Under the pieces are notes generated by a model. It made no database searches and was not told the origin of the DNA. It saw nothing but the letters and a program-made list of their open reading frames with translations. From Manis javanica (taxonomy: Eukaryota; Chordata; Mammalia; Pholidota; Manidae), in assembly GCF_040802235.1 (NCBI RefSeq), contig NC_133156.1, forward strand, positions 183,718,351-183,782,350: DNA of 64,000 bases. Reading direction: 5' to 3'. This document shows, piece after piece, positions 34,694 through 47,339 of the stretch. The translations under genes and the position numbers were made by a program. Within the stretch, counting starts at the first letter, position 1. Every line of letters starts with the position of its first letter.

Positions 34694-34767
34694 TCCTCCT
34701 GCCGGGACCTGTCAGTTTAGGGAAATGAACTCCTCCTGCCCGGACCTGTCAGCTTAGGGAAATGAAC
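34694..34767. repeat. Tandem duplication, 37-bp unit
   Basis: 34694-34730 and 34731-34767 are head-to-tail copies that differ at two positions (gccGgg/gccCgg and cagTtta/cagCtta). Confidence 0.85.
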
Positions 34768-34829
34768 TCGCAGAGGAGTTGCCAGGCATCTAATCGCGCA
34801 CGAAGGCCCAGGCCAGCTTGCTAGGGAAC

Positions 34830-35480
34830 TCTCTGTGTTTATCTATTTATTCGTTGTAGTTTACACAAAAGAGATCATAATAACATTCCTATTGTTGGAT
34901 GGTCACGGTGTTTTCCTAGTTTTTACTATTGTCGGCAACCTTGAACACACCCATGACTGTTTCCTTGAGATAAATTACTTAAAGACGAACTATTGAGTCA
35001 AAGGGTCCATGATTTTGAGGGCTTCTGGTGCGTATTGCCAATTTTTCCTCCAGTTTATCTAATTATAGTCCCACCAGCTAGATGTGATGCCTTTTATATT
35101 CTTACATCCCTAATAAAACAGTATTTATAAAACCTTGAGAGGTGGGAAAATTACATCGTTTTCATTGATGAAATTGGACATCTTTTCATCTATTTCCCCT
35201 TTTTTTTATTGGTTTACCTCTGCCCTTTGCTGTTCTATGGGGATATCAGACTTTATCTTCTCCTGATTTGTAATCATTTTTATATTGAGAATATTTACTC
35301 TTTGAAATATGCATGCAAGGTTTTTGTTAGGTTTTTCACCTTTCAATTCTGTTCTACACTTTTCACATAGAAAATTTAGAAATATTTAAAGTTTCTAAAT
35401 TATTTTCTTTGCAACTTTTGATTTTCATTTCCTGCTTCTAGATGGCAGGTTTTAAATAACCCCCATGATATTCCCTGACA
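34830..35480 (-). repeat. Possible ancient L1M fragment
   Basis: Words such as 'gagtcaaagggtccatgattttgag', 'tattgccaatttttcctcc' and 'ttatagtcccaccagc' resemble old L1M 3' UTR sequence in reverse. Limits uncertain. Confidence 0.4.
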
Positions 35481-36290
35481 GCTGAGACCTAGTATTAAGT
35501 GGAGAGGATTATAAACCTAGACATTCCAGCTCTCAAACCACCTAGTCAATGGCTTTCCAACTTTTTTTTACTGTGATTTGTAATAGAAAATACAAATTTA
35601 CATCACAAATCACTATACACGAAAGTATTTGTTTTTGAAAATTATTTTAAAATGTTTCATGAAACATCACTTACCCTAACTACACGTGATATAGTCTGAT
35701 ATATTTTGTTTGACTAATTTTATTTTATTCTATTTCATTAAAAAAAAAAGGTGTTGGTCTTGACCCAATAAATTGATTTAATAGACCATCAATGGAGCCT
35801 TGACCTAGAGGAGTTTGTTTGTTTATTTATTTATTTATTTTTAAAGTGTAGTTTGACCTAGAGTTTGAAGAACATAGATCAGAACCATGAAGAGCCTGAT
35901 TTTCTCTCCCCAGATCTTACCAATTTCTATGCCTTTCACTCATCTCCCACTCAAAGAGGGGATGGAGGGGCCAATCATCAATCCATGGAGAAACACTGAA
36001 GACCTGTGTACTAGTGCTGAGCCTGAACTAAGCTTTGATTAACATCTAACATGCAAAAGCAAAAACTGGTTTTGGATTTCAATCCTGAGGTTTGGAATAA
36101 GGTTCTTTCTAGTTCCATGGTTCCCAAATTCTCACCCTAACTATACTCGCTTTAATATAGTCCTAGAAAATTCTTGTCTACTGTGTAATCCAGCATCTGG
36201 CAACAAATGGTCAAAAGAATCTGCTTTAGCTCAGCTGTTCCTGCAATTAGAACCCAAGAAAAGGGTGGTACAATTTTCTTGGGCAGACAC
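35481..36290. other. Intergenic DNA, nothing recognised
   Basis: Contains a T/TA-rich stretch (35815-35845) with 'tttatttatttatttattt'. No gene. Confidence 0.4.
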
Positions 36291-36308
36291 TAATCTAGTG
36301 CATTCTTT

Positions 36309-37313
36309 TTTTTTTTGGTGGGGGGTATTTTTAACACTTTATTTTAAAAGTTAACATATTGTAAAATTACTCCTTTCCCTCCAGTATACAGTTCTGAGTG
36401 TTAACACATTTATTGACTGGTGTAACCAAATGCAGTCAGGATACAGGGGCATTCCATCAATCCAGAAAATTCTCTGATGCTGTCTGATCGTCATCACCTC
36501 CTCTCCCTTTCCAACCCCTGAACCACTGATCTAATCTCCATCATTATAGTTTTGTCTTTTTAAGAATAATATATAAATTGGATCATATAGTATATATTCT
36601 TTTAACTTCCTTCACTCAGTATATAAATGAACCTTAAGACTGGCTTCTTTTACTCAGCCCTTGAGATTTATCCAATTTGTTGCAGGTAGCAACACAAGGT
36701 GCTGATTTCTTTTTATTCTGTGTAGTATTTCTGTGTATGAAAGAGCCATAGTTGACTTGCCCACTCGCCTCTTGATCACCTGTTGAAGGACATTTGGGTA
36801 ATTCCAGTTTTGGTGATAAGGAATAGAGCTGCTATAAGCATTCACATACAGGTATTTGTATGAACATAAGTTTTAATTTCTTCAGGGTGGTATATTCTCA
36901 GAAGTGGTATGATTTCTTAATTTTTTTATTATTTTTATTTTGGTATCATTAATCTACAATTACATGAGCGACATTATGGTTACTAGACTCCCCACATTAT
37001 CAAGTCCCCACCACATACCCCATTACAGTCACTGTCCATCAGCGTAGTAAGATGCTGTAGAATCACTACTTGTCTTCTCTGTGTTGTACAGCCCTCCTGT
37101 GCCCCCACTACATTAGGTCTGCTAATCGTTATGCCCCTTTTCCTCCCTTGCCTCTCTCTTCCCACCCATCCTCCCAAGTCCCTTTCCCTTTGGTAACTGT
37201 TAGTCCATTCTTGGGTTCTGTGAGTCTGCTGCTGTTTTGTTCCTTCAGATTTTTCCTTTGTTCTTATACACCACAGATGAGTGAAATCATTTGATCCTTG
37301 TCTTTTTCTGCCT
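36309..37313 (-). mobile_element. L1 insertion with probable 605-bp 3' transduction
   Basis: On the minus strand a 5'-truncated L1 3' end (37313 down to 36921) terminates in its A-rich tail. It is followed by 605 bp of other sequence (36920 to 36316), itself an old L1M-like segment with an AATAAA (plus-strand TTTATT at 36337-36342) 21 nt before a second A tract at 36306-36315. The unit as a whole is flanked by an 18-bp duplication, 'taatc(t/c)agtgcattcttt' at 36291-36308 and 37314-37331, with one mismatch. One duplication enclosing both parts points to a single insertion event. Confidence 0.7.
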
Positions 37314-37331
37314 TAATCCAGTGCATTCTTT

Positions 37332-38706
37332 GCACATACTTTTAGACTGGCTTGGAGAAGCCAGTCCCTCAGTGTAAGGGTGGAGAATCATTCAGTAACA
37401 TACCCTGACAGAAGACTGATAACATAAAAGAAATAAAAAAGTGATGGATGCATTAGAAAGTCCTCCTAAGATACATCAGCCTCAGATTGGGGGTCAGAAG
37501 ACTTCAGTTCAACTCACCATTCTGTGGGATTTCCTAGTATTCTGTTCTGGGCCAAATCAAAATTTCTCTTTGCCTCATTTTTCTCATGCATAAGTGGTTA
37601 TAACAATAGCAGCTTTATCAAGACTGGAGAGAAGTATAGTTGGAAGAGAAGCAAGGTGCTGTGCAATGGCAGTTGCTGCTTTTGTTGGTTTGCATACAGG
37701 CCTTTCTGACTTTGAAATGCTGGCTCAACTACTGGCCATTTAATTTGGTTAGTGATTTGTGGCTATAACTTAACTCCAGTTACAGCTAATGGTTCTAATA
37801 GCCTTAAATGAACTTTAGAATTTAGGCAGGCACCTCTGGTTACTGCTTGTAAGGACTGGCTGCGCACAGACAGCTTTCTGTGGGGTGAGTTGAAATGTAC
37901 AGCTAAATGGAGTCAAATGTATGTCAAACATTCTAACTGTAGTATTTAGAGAGTCCTCAGAAGTTCCGGAGAGTGAGCACAGCCTGTCTTTCAGGGAACT
38001 CTGAGCTTTTTATATTGTGTGCCTTCGTTTCCCCCTGCACTGAGCAGCCCTATGGCCCATTAAACACCCAAGGATGCCTTTGGAAGACAAGCTCCAGAGC
38101 AGCTACCTTGGTGCAGTTAAGATGAGTTTTAACAGTTTCAAAGGGCCACTGTACTCAGGGTTGCAGATATGCTTCCAAAGTTTGCAACAGCAGATGATGA
38201 TGAAACTCTGCATGGTGCAAAGCTTAGGCTGAATCCATAGCTCAGAACATTTCTACAGGGGCTTCTTGGGGTGACAGGGCACTCATATTCCCTTTTTCCC
38301 AGCAATTCCTGCTGGGGACACACCTGAGTATCTGCCTGGTCCTCAGGGACTCTACCCTTCTCTGAGAATGGCCCAGGCCCCAGAAAGCCCCAGTGGCCAT
38401 GTTTGGGGTCCAGGACTCCTCACTTCCCTGGGCAGAGCTGACTGATAGGGCTGTAGATATCTAACACTGGCAGGCAAACCACATTCTCCCTCCTGGAATT
38501 TAAAACCCCAGTGGAGAGTCTTAGCCTGGCAAGCTTGGGCTGTGTCACGTGAACCACTGCATTCTAGAGAGAAAGCCCCAGACTGCCTGGTTCCTATTGG
38601 TCTGGCCCTGTTTGTTAGCTCTTCCTTCAGTTCTCTAAGCCACCACAGTCTTCTTGCAGTAAATCCCATTTGTATTTGGTAGTCAAAATTGCTGTGGGAG
38701 GATTAA
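37332..38706. other. Intergenic DNA, nothing recognised
   Basis: Mixed sequence with no supported gene or named repeat. Confidence 0.4.
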
Positions 38707-38733
38707 GAACAACAACAACAACAACAACAACAA
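38707..38733. repeat. (AAC)n microsatellite
   Basis: Eight to nine tandem AAC units. Confidence 0.9.
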
Positions 38734-38822
38734 AAATCAAACCAAGCCAAACAAGAAAACCATTATAAATATTATGGTGACCAAAGCATGGTGAAGTGGA
38801 CTTTGGGTTGTTGTGTTTTCTT

Positions 38823-38997
38823 TCTTTCTTTTTAAAAAAATTTTTTTATTAAGGTATGATTGATATACACTCTTATGAAGGTTTCACATGAAAAAACAAT
38901 CTGGTTACTACATTTACCCATATTATCAAGTCCCCACCCATACCCCAATGCAGGCACTGTCAATCAGTACAGCAAGATGCCACAGATCTACTATGTG
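38823..38997 (-). mobile_element. 5'-truncated L1, antisense, with 14-bp duplication
   Basis: Reverse L1 3' end ('ttattaaggtatgattgatatac', 'atcaagtccccaccc'). Flanked by identical 'tgttgtgttttctt' at 38809-38822 and 38998-39011. Confidence 0.9.
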
Positions 38998-39459
38998 TGT
39001 TGTGTTTTCTTATTTTAACACTTTCCATACCCAATGTAGTTTTGAATCTTCACTCTTTAACTGACCAGCTGTATAGATTTGGGTATCCTTTCTGAGCCTT
39101 AATTTCTTTGACTATGAAATGGAGATCACCTACCTCATAAAATCAGTGCTTTAATTAGTCAAGTGACATTTATTGTGTCACTCAGAGGCTGTTTTTGCTT
39201 ACTTCCTAGTCCTAGGCTGCATGACAGATAGCTGAAACCTCTGTGAATTAGTGATATTAGAGTACTTTTAAATATCACTACATTTGAACATTTTATAAAC
39301 CAGGAATCCTCCCTTTCTCCAGCTTCTTTAGGAACAAAGGATTTTAATACTTATCATACTCAACAAGGTTTTCATTTGCTTGATGACCTTGAAATATCAC
39401 CAGACAGAGCGCTGGGGCATGGTAACAGCAACTGTACATTCAGAATCGTCCTTTTAAAT

Positions 39460-41546
39460 ATATTGTGGTACATAAAAAACCCTAAAGAATTCACTCCAAA
39501 ACTACTAGATCTAATATCTGAATTCAGCAAAGTTGCAGGATACAAAATTAATACACAGAAATCTGTTGCATTTCTATACACCAATGATGAACTAGCAGAA
39601 AGAGAAATTAGGAAAACAATTCCATTCACAGTTACATCAATAAGAATAAAATACCTAGGAATAAACCTAACCAAGAAAGTGAAAGACCTGTACTTTGAAA
39701 ACTACAAGACACTCATGAGAGAAATTAAAGAAGATACCAATAAATGGAAACACACCCCGTGCTCATGGATAGGAAGAATTAATATTGTCAAAATGGCCAT
39801 CCTGCCTAAAGCAATCTACAGATTCAATGCAATTCCTATCAAAATACCAACAGCATTCTTCAATGAACTAGAGCAAATTGTTCTAAAACTCATATGGAAC
39901 CACAAAAGACCCCAAATAGCCAAAGCAATCCTGAGAAGGAAGAATAAAGCTGGGGAGTATCATGCTCCCCAACTTCAAGCTTTACTACAAAGCCACAGTA
40001 ATCAAGACAATTTGGTACTGGCAGAAGAACAGACCCATAGACCAATGGAACATACTAGAGAGCCCAGATATAAACCCAACCATATATGGTCAATTAATAT
40101 ATGATAAGGGAGCCATGGACATACAATGGAGAAATGACAGCCTCTTCAACAGCTGGTAAGCAAAACTGGACAGCTACATGCAAGAGAATGAAACTGGATA
40201 ATTGTTTAACCCCATACACAAAAGTAAACCAGAAATGGATCAAAGACTTGAATGTAAGTCATGAAACCATAAAACTCTTAGAAGACAACATAGCCAAAAA
40301 TCTCCTGAATATAAGCATGAACAACTTCTTCCTGAATGCATCTCCTCGAGCAAGGGAAACAAAAGCAAAAATGAACACATGGGACTACATCAAACTAAAA
40401 ATTTCTGTACGGCAAAGGACACCATCAACAGAACAAAAAGCATCCTACAGTATGGGAGAATATATTTGTAAATGACATATCAGACAAGGGGTTAACATCC
40501 AAAATATATAAAGAACTCACATTCCTCAACACCCAAAAAGCAAATAACCTGATTAAAAAATGGGTGGAGGATATGAAGAGACAATTCTCCAAAGAAGAAA
40601 TTCAGGTGGCCAACAGTAAAATAGAAAGATGCTCCGCATCACCAATCATCAGGGAAATGCAAATTAAAACCACAATGAGATATCACCTCATACCAGTAAG
40701 GATGGCCAGCATTGAAAAGACTAAGAACAACAAATGCTGGAGAGGATGTGGAGAAAGGGGAACCCTCCTACACTGCTGGTGGGAATGTAAGCTAGTTCAA
40801 CCATTGTGGAAAGCAATATGGAGGTTCCTCAAAAAATTAAAAATAGAAACACCATTTGACCTGGGAATCCCACTCCTTGGAATTTACCTAAAGAATACAA
40901 TTTCTCAGATTCAAAAAGACATATGCACCCCTATGTTTATTGCAGCACTATTTACAATAGCCAAGATAAGGAAGCAACTAAGTGCCCATTAGTAGATTAA
41001 TGAATAAAGAAGAGTTGTTACATATACACAATGGAATATCATTCAGCCATAAGAAAGAAACAAATCCTACCCTTTGCAACAACATGGATGGAGCTGGAGG
41101 GTATTATGCTCAGTGAAATAAGCCAGGCGGAGAAAGACAAATGCCAAGTGATTTCCCTCATATGTGGAGTATAACAACAAAACAAAACTGAAGGAACAAA
41201 ATAGCAGCAGACTCACAGACTCCACGAAGGGACTAGGGGTTACCAAAGGGGAGGGGTGGTGGAGGGTGGGTCGGGAGAGAGGGAGATGGGAATTGAGGGG
41301 TATTATGTGTAGTACATATGGTGTGGGGGGTCATGGGGAAGACAGTGTAGCACAGAGAAAACAAACAATGCATCTGTGGCATCTTACTACACTGATGGAC
41401 AGTGACTGCATTGGGGTATGTGTGGGGACTTGATAGTATGGGTAAATGTAGTAACTACATTGTATTTTCATGTGAAACCTTCATAAGATTGTATGTCAAC
41501 AATACTTTAATAAAAAGTTTTTAAAAAACAAAACAAAACAAAACAA
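39460..41546 (+). mobile_element. 5'-truncated L1 with ORF2 remnants
   Basis: About 2.1 kb: L1 ORF2 from past the RT palm to its end, then 3' UTR and an (AAAAC)n-type tail at 41520-41548. Frames at 39376-40104, 40101-40475 and 40564-40992 encode successive ORF2 parts but lie in different phases, so frameshifts separate them. Cys-rich C-terminal words ('[18 protein letters not shown]') are visible near 40737-40790. Not functional. Confidence 0.9.
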
Positions 41547-41549
41547 AAT

Positions 41550-42480
41550 ACTTCATAACCAAGCTGAGCTTATTCTGAGAATACAATGCTGGCTCAACAT
41601 TTGGAATACAATTAATGTAATTTACCTAAATAATACGTTATAGGAGAAAAACCATAAGATTACAGAATGGGAGAAAATATTTGCAAAACATTCATGAAAT
41701 GGGGTTAATCTCCAAAATGCCTGAGGAACTCTTACAACGCAATAGCAAAAATACAACCTGATTAAAAAATGGTCCATAAAAGAGCTACACTGTCCAATCA
41801 GCACATGCCATAGTAGTCATCAGGGAAATGCAAATCAAAACCACAGTGAGATGTCACCTCACACCTGTTAGGATGGCTGTTATCAAAAAGATAAGAGATA
41901 ACAAATGGTGAGAATGTGAAGAAAAGGGAATCCCTGTGCACTGTTGGTGAGAGTGTGTTACAGCCACTATGGAAGACAGTGTAGTGGTTCCTCTAAAAAT
42001 AAACAAGCATATGATTCAGCAATTTTACTTTTGGGTATATACCCAAAGGAGGTGAATCTCTATCTCAGAGAGATATCTGTACTCCCACATTCATCACAGC
42101 ATTATTCGTAATAGCCAAGATCCAGGAACAACCTAAGTGCCTGTCAGTGGAGGAATGGACAGAGGTAATGTGACATATAAAATGGAATATTATTCAGCCT
42201 TAAAAAACAAGGCAATCCTGCCATTTGTGATAATATGGATGGTAGATGGATGGACCTGGAAGACATTATGCTAAGTCAAACAGGTCAGATGAAGGAGCAC
42301 AAATACTGTATTGTATCTCTTACACGTGGAATTTAACAGAAACTCCAAGCTCAATTCTCCAGGAGCAGAATGGAATGGTGGTTGCCAAGGGCTGGAGGCT
42401 GACAAAAGTGAGGAGAGGTTGTTCAATGGCTACAAACTTTCAATTGTAAGATTCGAAATCCAACTTTCCCTCTTCCGTTT
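41550..42480 (+). repeat. Older L1M fragment
   Basis: A more diverged L1 ORF2 end and 3' UTR ('tcaaaaccacagtgagatgtcacctcacacc', 'gggtatatacccaaagg', 'tggaatattattcagcc', 'ggtggttgccaagggctggagg') lying directly after the younger L1. Confidence 0.85.
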
Positions 42481-43139
42481 GCAAGCCCAGACCTGCAGCA
42501 ATAAAGGTAGCAAAAGAAGACAGTTCCTCACGTGGTCAATCCCCCAGTTACTTGTGGATTTAGTGCCTATCAGGGACCAAGAGCTTTACTTCCATTAACA
42601 GGCACTGTTTAATCTACTCCAGCCTACAATCACTGCCAGGTGGTGGGTGACAAGGTTCTTGTCCTCAAGACCAGGTGGACTTGACTCCAGGCTTACAAAC
42701 GCATGAGTTCCTACATGACAAAGGAGCAAGGAATTGTCTTTCCTATGAGGAAATGAATGGCTGATTTTAGAATTACTACTAAACAAAGTAAGCTCCAGAT
42801 GAATCTGACTGCAGTAAATACGGTCGCCCCTCATTCCAACCACAGATTAATAAAGAAACTCCAAATGGATGAACGCCACCTAACTGGATGTATTCTTGCA
42901 TCACAGAAGCTACTCGCTGTACCAGCTGAGTTGTGGGAATGGGTTTCTGGTAAACAAGAAAGAGAAGGGGATCTCTCCTGAAAATAACTTAACAGATCAG
43001 ATAATGAAGGAGTCCTCACTCAGAGAATGACTGTGGTAAAGGGATTTAAATACAACTGTGAGCAAAGAGACCCAAAAAGATCACTTTTATGTGTGATCTA
43101 GATTAAAATGACTCTCCTGTGAGTTTGTAAAAAAAAAAG

Positions 43140-43140
<1 letters not shown>
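42481..43140. other. Intergenic DNA, nothing recognised
   Basis: No supported feature. Confidence 0.4.

Positions 43141-43141
<1 letters not shown>

Positions 43142-43173
<32 letters not shown>
43142..43173. repeat. (TA)n microsatellite
   Basis: About 16 TA units. Confidence 0.95.
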
Positions 43174-43175
<2 letters not shown>

Positions 43176-43275
43176 GTGAAATACATATAGTATTTACTAA
43201 CGTAACTTTTTAAGTGAGCAGTTCATGGCACTCAGTACATTCACAGTGTTGTGCAACCATATAATGGTCTTGTTT
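43174..43275 (-). repeat. Old L1M 3' UTR fragment
   Basis: 'gtggtgaaatacatatag', 'cagttcatggcactcagtacattcacagtgttgtgcaacc' matches the reverse of an old L1M 3' UTR. Confidence 0.6.
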
Positions 43276-44639
43276 AAATGTCATTTAAAATGTTTAATTG
43301 CATTGTAATTTGATTGTTATGCTTTAAGTGAATAAAAACCTTCTCAGTCTTTTGTAAAAGCACTTGTCTCTCTTTATCGGGACTGGAAACTGCAGTGACT
43401 ATTACTATGAACTGGGTCAGGTTCTATGCAGGTTTGAACTCTGGCCTGGGGAACAGTTCTCAGAAGTTAGTGCTGGAAGGGAATTTAGGAATTGTTCAAG
43501 CCAAGGCCCTTCATTTACACGGTTGGCCATTGAGTTGGTCATTCAGGTCCTTTACTGAGCCTGTGTCTCAGAACTGGGATGGGTGCTGGAGGATGGACAC
43601 ATGGGAGTAGCCAAACTTCTATCCTCTCTGTGGGGCTCATGGCTGTCCAGGGGCAGACATGGTGCACAGGGTGGTTGGGTAACAGGCTCAATGGGCTGGA
43701 GAGCAGGAGAGAGGTGCAGATCTGAAGGAGATGAGATAAAAAATGTGGGGTTGGGCCAGATTTTTAAGGGCTTCAACTGACATGGAAAAGAGTGCAGATT
43801 TTTTCTTTCCACAGGTTATTCAGGCCACAGAGTGGGAGTGGAATCCAATCTTCAACTAGGCGGTTAACACAGTCAGATGTACATTTCAGAGCAAGCACTG
43901 ATGGCAATGTAGACAGGCAGTGGGCTGGAGAGGCACAAAATGGAATTTGGAGGCTCAGGGAAAGGCCTGTTGTACTTAGTAGCTTGGAAACATGAAATGT
44001 CTTTAAAATCACTGAGTGGCAGAGCCAAGTCCCAGGTTCTTTCTAAGTGACTATGATATGAAGGATTTTTCAAAGTTTTGCACATCAGAATTTGTTGGCA
44101 TTTCCTTTAAAAAAACTCCCTCCCACCCATTCTGCATTCTTCCCTCATTGCATTGCAAGTTTCCCTGCAGCCTTGCTGGAGGAAAGGAATGAAACTTGCT
44201 AGAAAAACATGAAGCATTCCTAACTACGCCACCTCCACACCAGCAGCAGGCTTTGCAGTGCTATCTTTGTGCCTTCAGATAATAAGATCAAAGTTTCTCC
44301 AAGATCTGACTCCTCAGGCTTTTCATGGGGAGGGGAAGGGGGAAGGGGAAAGGGAAGGGGAAGGAAATAGGAGTGATCTGCCTCAGGATGTCGATGGAAA
44401 TTTCTGTTTCAGAGGTGAAGCCTCCATTGCGGTTGGCAGCATTGGATCTGTACTAGCAAGGGAACCAGCCCTGTTCTCTGTGGGATCAGACACAAAATCT
44501 AGGCTATAGTCTGACCTTAATCTAGAATCCTGGAACTTTAACGTTGGAAGGGGCCTTAGGCCTATCTAGGCCAGTTTTACAGATGGGGAAATTGATCTTT
44601 GAAGTGGTAGACCAGACCAGGAGACAAGTGCTCATTAAA
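43276..44639. other. Intergenic DNA; G/A-rich tract at 44325-44368
   Basis: A purine run of GGGGAA-type units is the only clear feature. Short frames here lack support. Confidence 0.4.
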
Positions 44640-44990
44640 AATGGAAATATATTTAACATATAACATTATGTAAGTTTAAAGTCTACAACATGTTAATCTG
44701 ATATTTATATATTGTAATATGATTGGCATTGTAGCAATAATCAGTACTTCTATCATGAGACATAATTATCCTTTCTTTTTAGTGGCTGGAATTTTTCAAT
44801 TTTAGTCTCTTAGCAAGTTTGATGAATATACTACAATAATGTTGTCTATATTCACTATGCAGTGCATTAAATCTCTAGGGCTTATTTACACTCAGTGCAG
44901 GTGCTCTTGGTTTTATGTCCAGTTTATTTTCCATGATCTCCTTCCACTTTCATCTGCTAGTATGTGTATAGTATAGGCTTATAAATAAGT
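44640..44990 (-). repeat. Old L1M 3' UTR fragment
   Basis: 'aacatataacattatgtaag', 'ctacaacatgttaatctgatatttatatattg', 'caataatgttgtctatattcac' are typical reverse L1M words. Confidence 0.6.
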
Positions 44991-45022
44991 AAAACTTGAG
45001 GGATGAATAAAAATGAACAGAA

Positions 45023-45716
45023 GTGCAACCGCTGTGGAAAGCAGTATGGAGTTTCCTCAAAACACTAAAAATAGAAATACCACTTGCTTCAGTAATTCCA
45101 CTCTTAGGAATTCACCTGAAGAAAAAAATCCCTGATTCAGAAAGACATATGCACCCCTATGTTTATCACCACATTATTTACAATAGCCAAGATACAGAAG
45201 CAACCTAAGTGTCCATCAGTAGGTAAATGGATGAAGAAGAGGTGGTACATATACACAATGGAATATTATTCAGCCATAAAAAGAAAAGAAATCCTACCAT
45301 TTGCAACAACATGGATGGAGCTAGAGGGTATTATGTTCAGTGAAATAAGCCAGGTGGAGAAAGATAATTACCAAATAATTTTATTCATTTGTGGACTATA
45401 AAAATGAAGCAAAACAGAAGAAACAAAACTGCAGTAGCCTTATAGACACTGAGAAGGGGCTAGTTGTTACCAAGGGGGAAGCTGAAGGGGATAATGGGAC
45501 ACAATAATTTGCAATCACAATATAAGTTGGTCACTGGGGACTGTAGTATAGCATGAAGAATATAGTCAATGATTCTGTAACATCTTTCTATGTTGATAGT
45601 TAACTACACTAGAGGGGGTGAAGATTTAATAATATGGGTAACTGTTAAACCACTGTGTTGTATATTTGAAACCAACATAAGATTCTATAACAACGATACT
45701 TCAGTTAAAAAATAAG
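45023..45716 (+). mobile_element. 5'-truncated L1
   Basis: ORF2 C-terminus ('gctgtggaaagcagtatgg', 'tggaatattattcagcc', 'aacatggatggagctag') and 3' UTR ending in 'acttcagttaaaaaataa'. Flanked by a probable 9-bp duplication TGAACAGAA at 45014-45022 and 45717-45725. Confidence 0.85.
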
Positions 45717-45984
45717 TGAACAGAATGTGCCATTTTAAAAATGCACCAATTCAGAAAGAGCCTGAGGCAAAATGCTCAGCCTTCAAGAAGCTCTGAGGCC
45801 TTGTCCCCTTTCTTCCTTGTAGTGAACTCCCTTCACTTCACCAACCCCTCATCCTGAGTTTGGGACTTTGGCACAGCTTCAGCTGTTTATGATCATGTGG
45901 GCAGAAGGGACTGGAAAAGAACAAAGAAGGGAGCCTGGGTTTGGGGGATCTCGTCTCTATATGGGCCAGGTAATGTTTTGCTGC

Positions 45985-46155
45985 AGTGATTCCTATCCAC
46001 ATTAGAATTACCTGAGAAGCTTTTAAAAATCCCGAAGTCCAGGTCCCAAACCAGAATAATTATATCAGAGTCTCTGGGAGTGGGTCCCAGCTATCCAGAT
46101 TTTTCAAAGCTCCCCAGGTGATTATACTGGGAGCCAAGGTAGAGCCACTACTCTT
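45985..46155 (+). repeat. MER5A-like fossil
   Basis: 'cacattagaattacctgagaagcttttaaaaa', 'cagagtctctgggagtggg', 'gctccccaggtgattatac' and 'gagccactact' follow MER5A order. Confidence 0.8.
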
Positions 46156-46398
46156 TCCTAAGACACATGATGAACCTCTTACTCTGACCAGAATGTCAGA
46201 AAAGTTTGGTAGTATTTGTAAAAAGAAATTGGCAAAGAGAATGCAGATTGCTAAGTGTTTAAGTCGTGTTAAAAAAACATTTAAAGTGTATGTGTTCCTG
46301 TGGGTGGGTTTTTAACCCAGAAGCTGACTTCCTTACCTAGGGCAACTTACTAGATCTGAGCAAAGTGCCTGGCAAGTAGTCAACCTTGTAAAAGCTGG

Positions 46399-46446
46399 GG
46401 TTATTATTATTGTCGTTATTATTACTGTTATTATTATTATTATTAT
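46399..46446. repeat. (TTA)n microsatellite, imperfect
   Basis: TTA units with GTC/CTG interruptions. Confidence 0.9.
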
Positions 46447-46519
46447 ATGGCTTTGAGCCTTTGTGCTTTCTGGGCAGTCAGTGTCCAATAAAAAGTCATT
46501 GGTTGATGGCCAGAGGGCA

Positions 46520-46815
46520 GCACTGTCCAGCAGAAACATTATGGAAGCCACAGATGTAATTTCAAAATTTCTAGTAGCCATATTTTTAAAAACAGAACAG
46601 GTGAAATTAATTTTAATAACACAGGTTACTTAATTCAATATAGCCAAGTCTTATAATTTCAATGAGTCATATAAAAAAGGATTAATAAAAGTATTACATT
46701 TTTTCCATACTAAGTCTTTGAAATGTGATGTATATTTTACATCTTAGTTCGGAACAACCACATTTCAGATGCTCAACAGCCACATGCAGCCTGTGACTCT
46801 GTGTTGTACAGCCCA
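46520..46815 (+). repeat. Ancient DNA-transposon-like repeat, nearly full copy
   Basis: Starts 'cagcactgtccagcagaaac' and ends '..gtgttgtacagcccag', an imperfect inverted terminal pair. In between lie 'ttctagtagccatat', 'acaggtgaaattaattttaataac', 'actaagtctttgaaatgtgatg' and 'ctcaacagccacatgcagcc'. Two more partial copies are at 24430-24705 and 28940-29190. Confidence 0.65.
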
Positions 46816-47024
46816 GATTTAATGCTTCCTTCCTGTCCCCAGTTTTGTAGTTTCCATTAAATGTGCTCCTCTGAGCTGGTCCTGTCTCCCACCCCTCCTC
46901 ACAGGGGCATCCATGCACTGCCCAGGCCTTATCTTTTTTTAACCTGAGCCCATTTTGAAAAAAGTCACAAATTTTGGCCTAATATTCTAAACCGTGCCTG
47001 TTGTGTGAACATCACCATGCTTTT

Positions 47025-47217
47025 TTTTTGTTTTAATTTTTTATTAAGGTATGATTGATATACACTCTTATGAAGGTTTCACATGAAATAACAATGTGGT
47101 TACTACATTTACCCATATTATCAAGTCCCCACCCGTACCCAATGCAGTCACTGTCCATCAGTGCAGCAAGTTGCCAGAGATCCGCTATGTCTCTTCTCTG
47201 TGATACTGTTCTCCCTG
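47025..47217 (-). mobile_element. 5'-truncated L1, antisense, with 15-bp duplication
   Basis: Reverse L1 3' end after a T tract. Identical 'catcaccatgctttt' flanks it at 47010-47024 and 47218-47232. Confidence 0.92.
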
Positions 47218-47339
47218 CATCACCATGCTTTTATAAGATCCATCTACCTTCATCCTGGTTTCAGCTTGCCTGCTGACACCAGGAAATATGTGGCCGTAAG
47301 AGGAAAGTTAAATTTTTTGTGTAAATTATTACAAAAATA

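Noticed and set aside
36921-37313. Simple nested insertion of a young L1 into an old L1M
   Set aside because: No old-L1M sequence remains between the young L1 and the right duplication, and no separate duplication flanks the young L1. 3' transduction explains the layout better.
39376-40992. Frames of 124-242 codons that could suggest a reverse-transcriptase gene
   Set aside because: They are successive pieces of a truncated L1 ORF2 in different phases; no intact protein.
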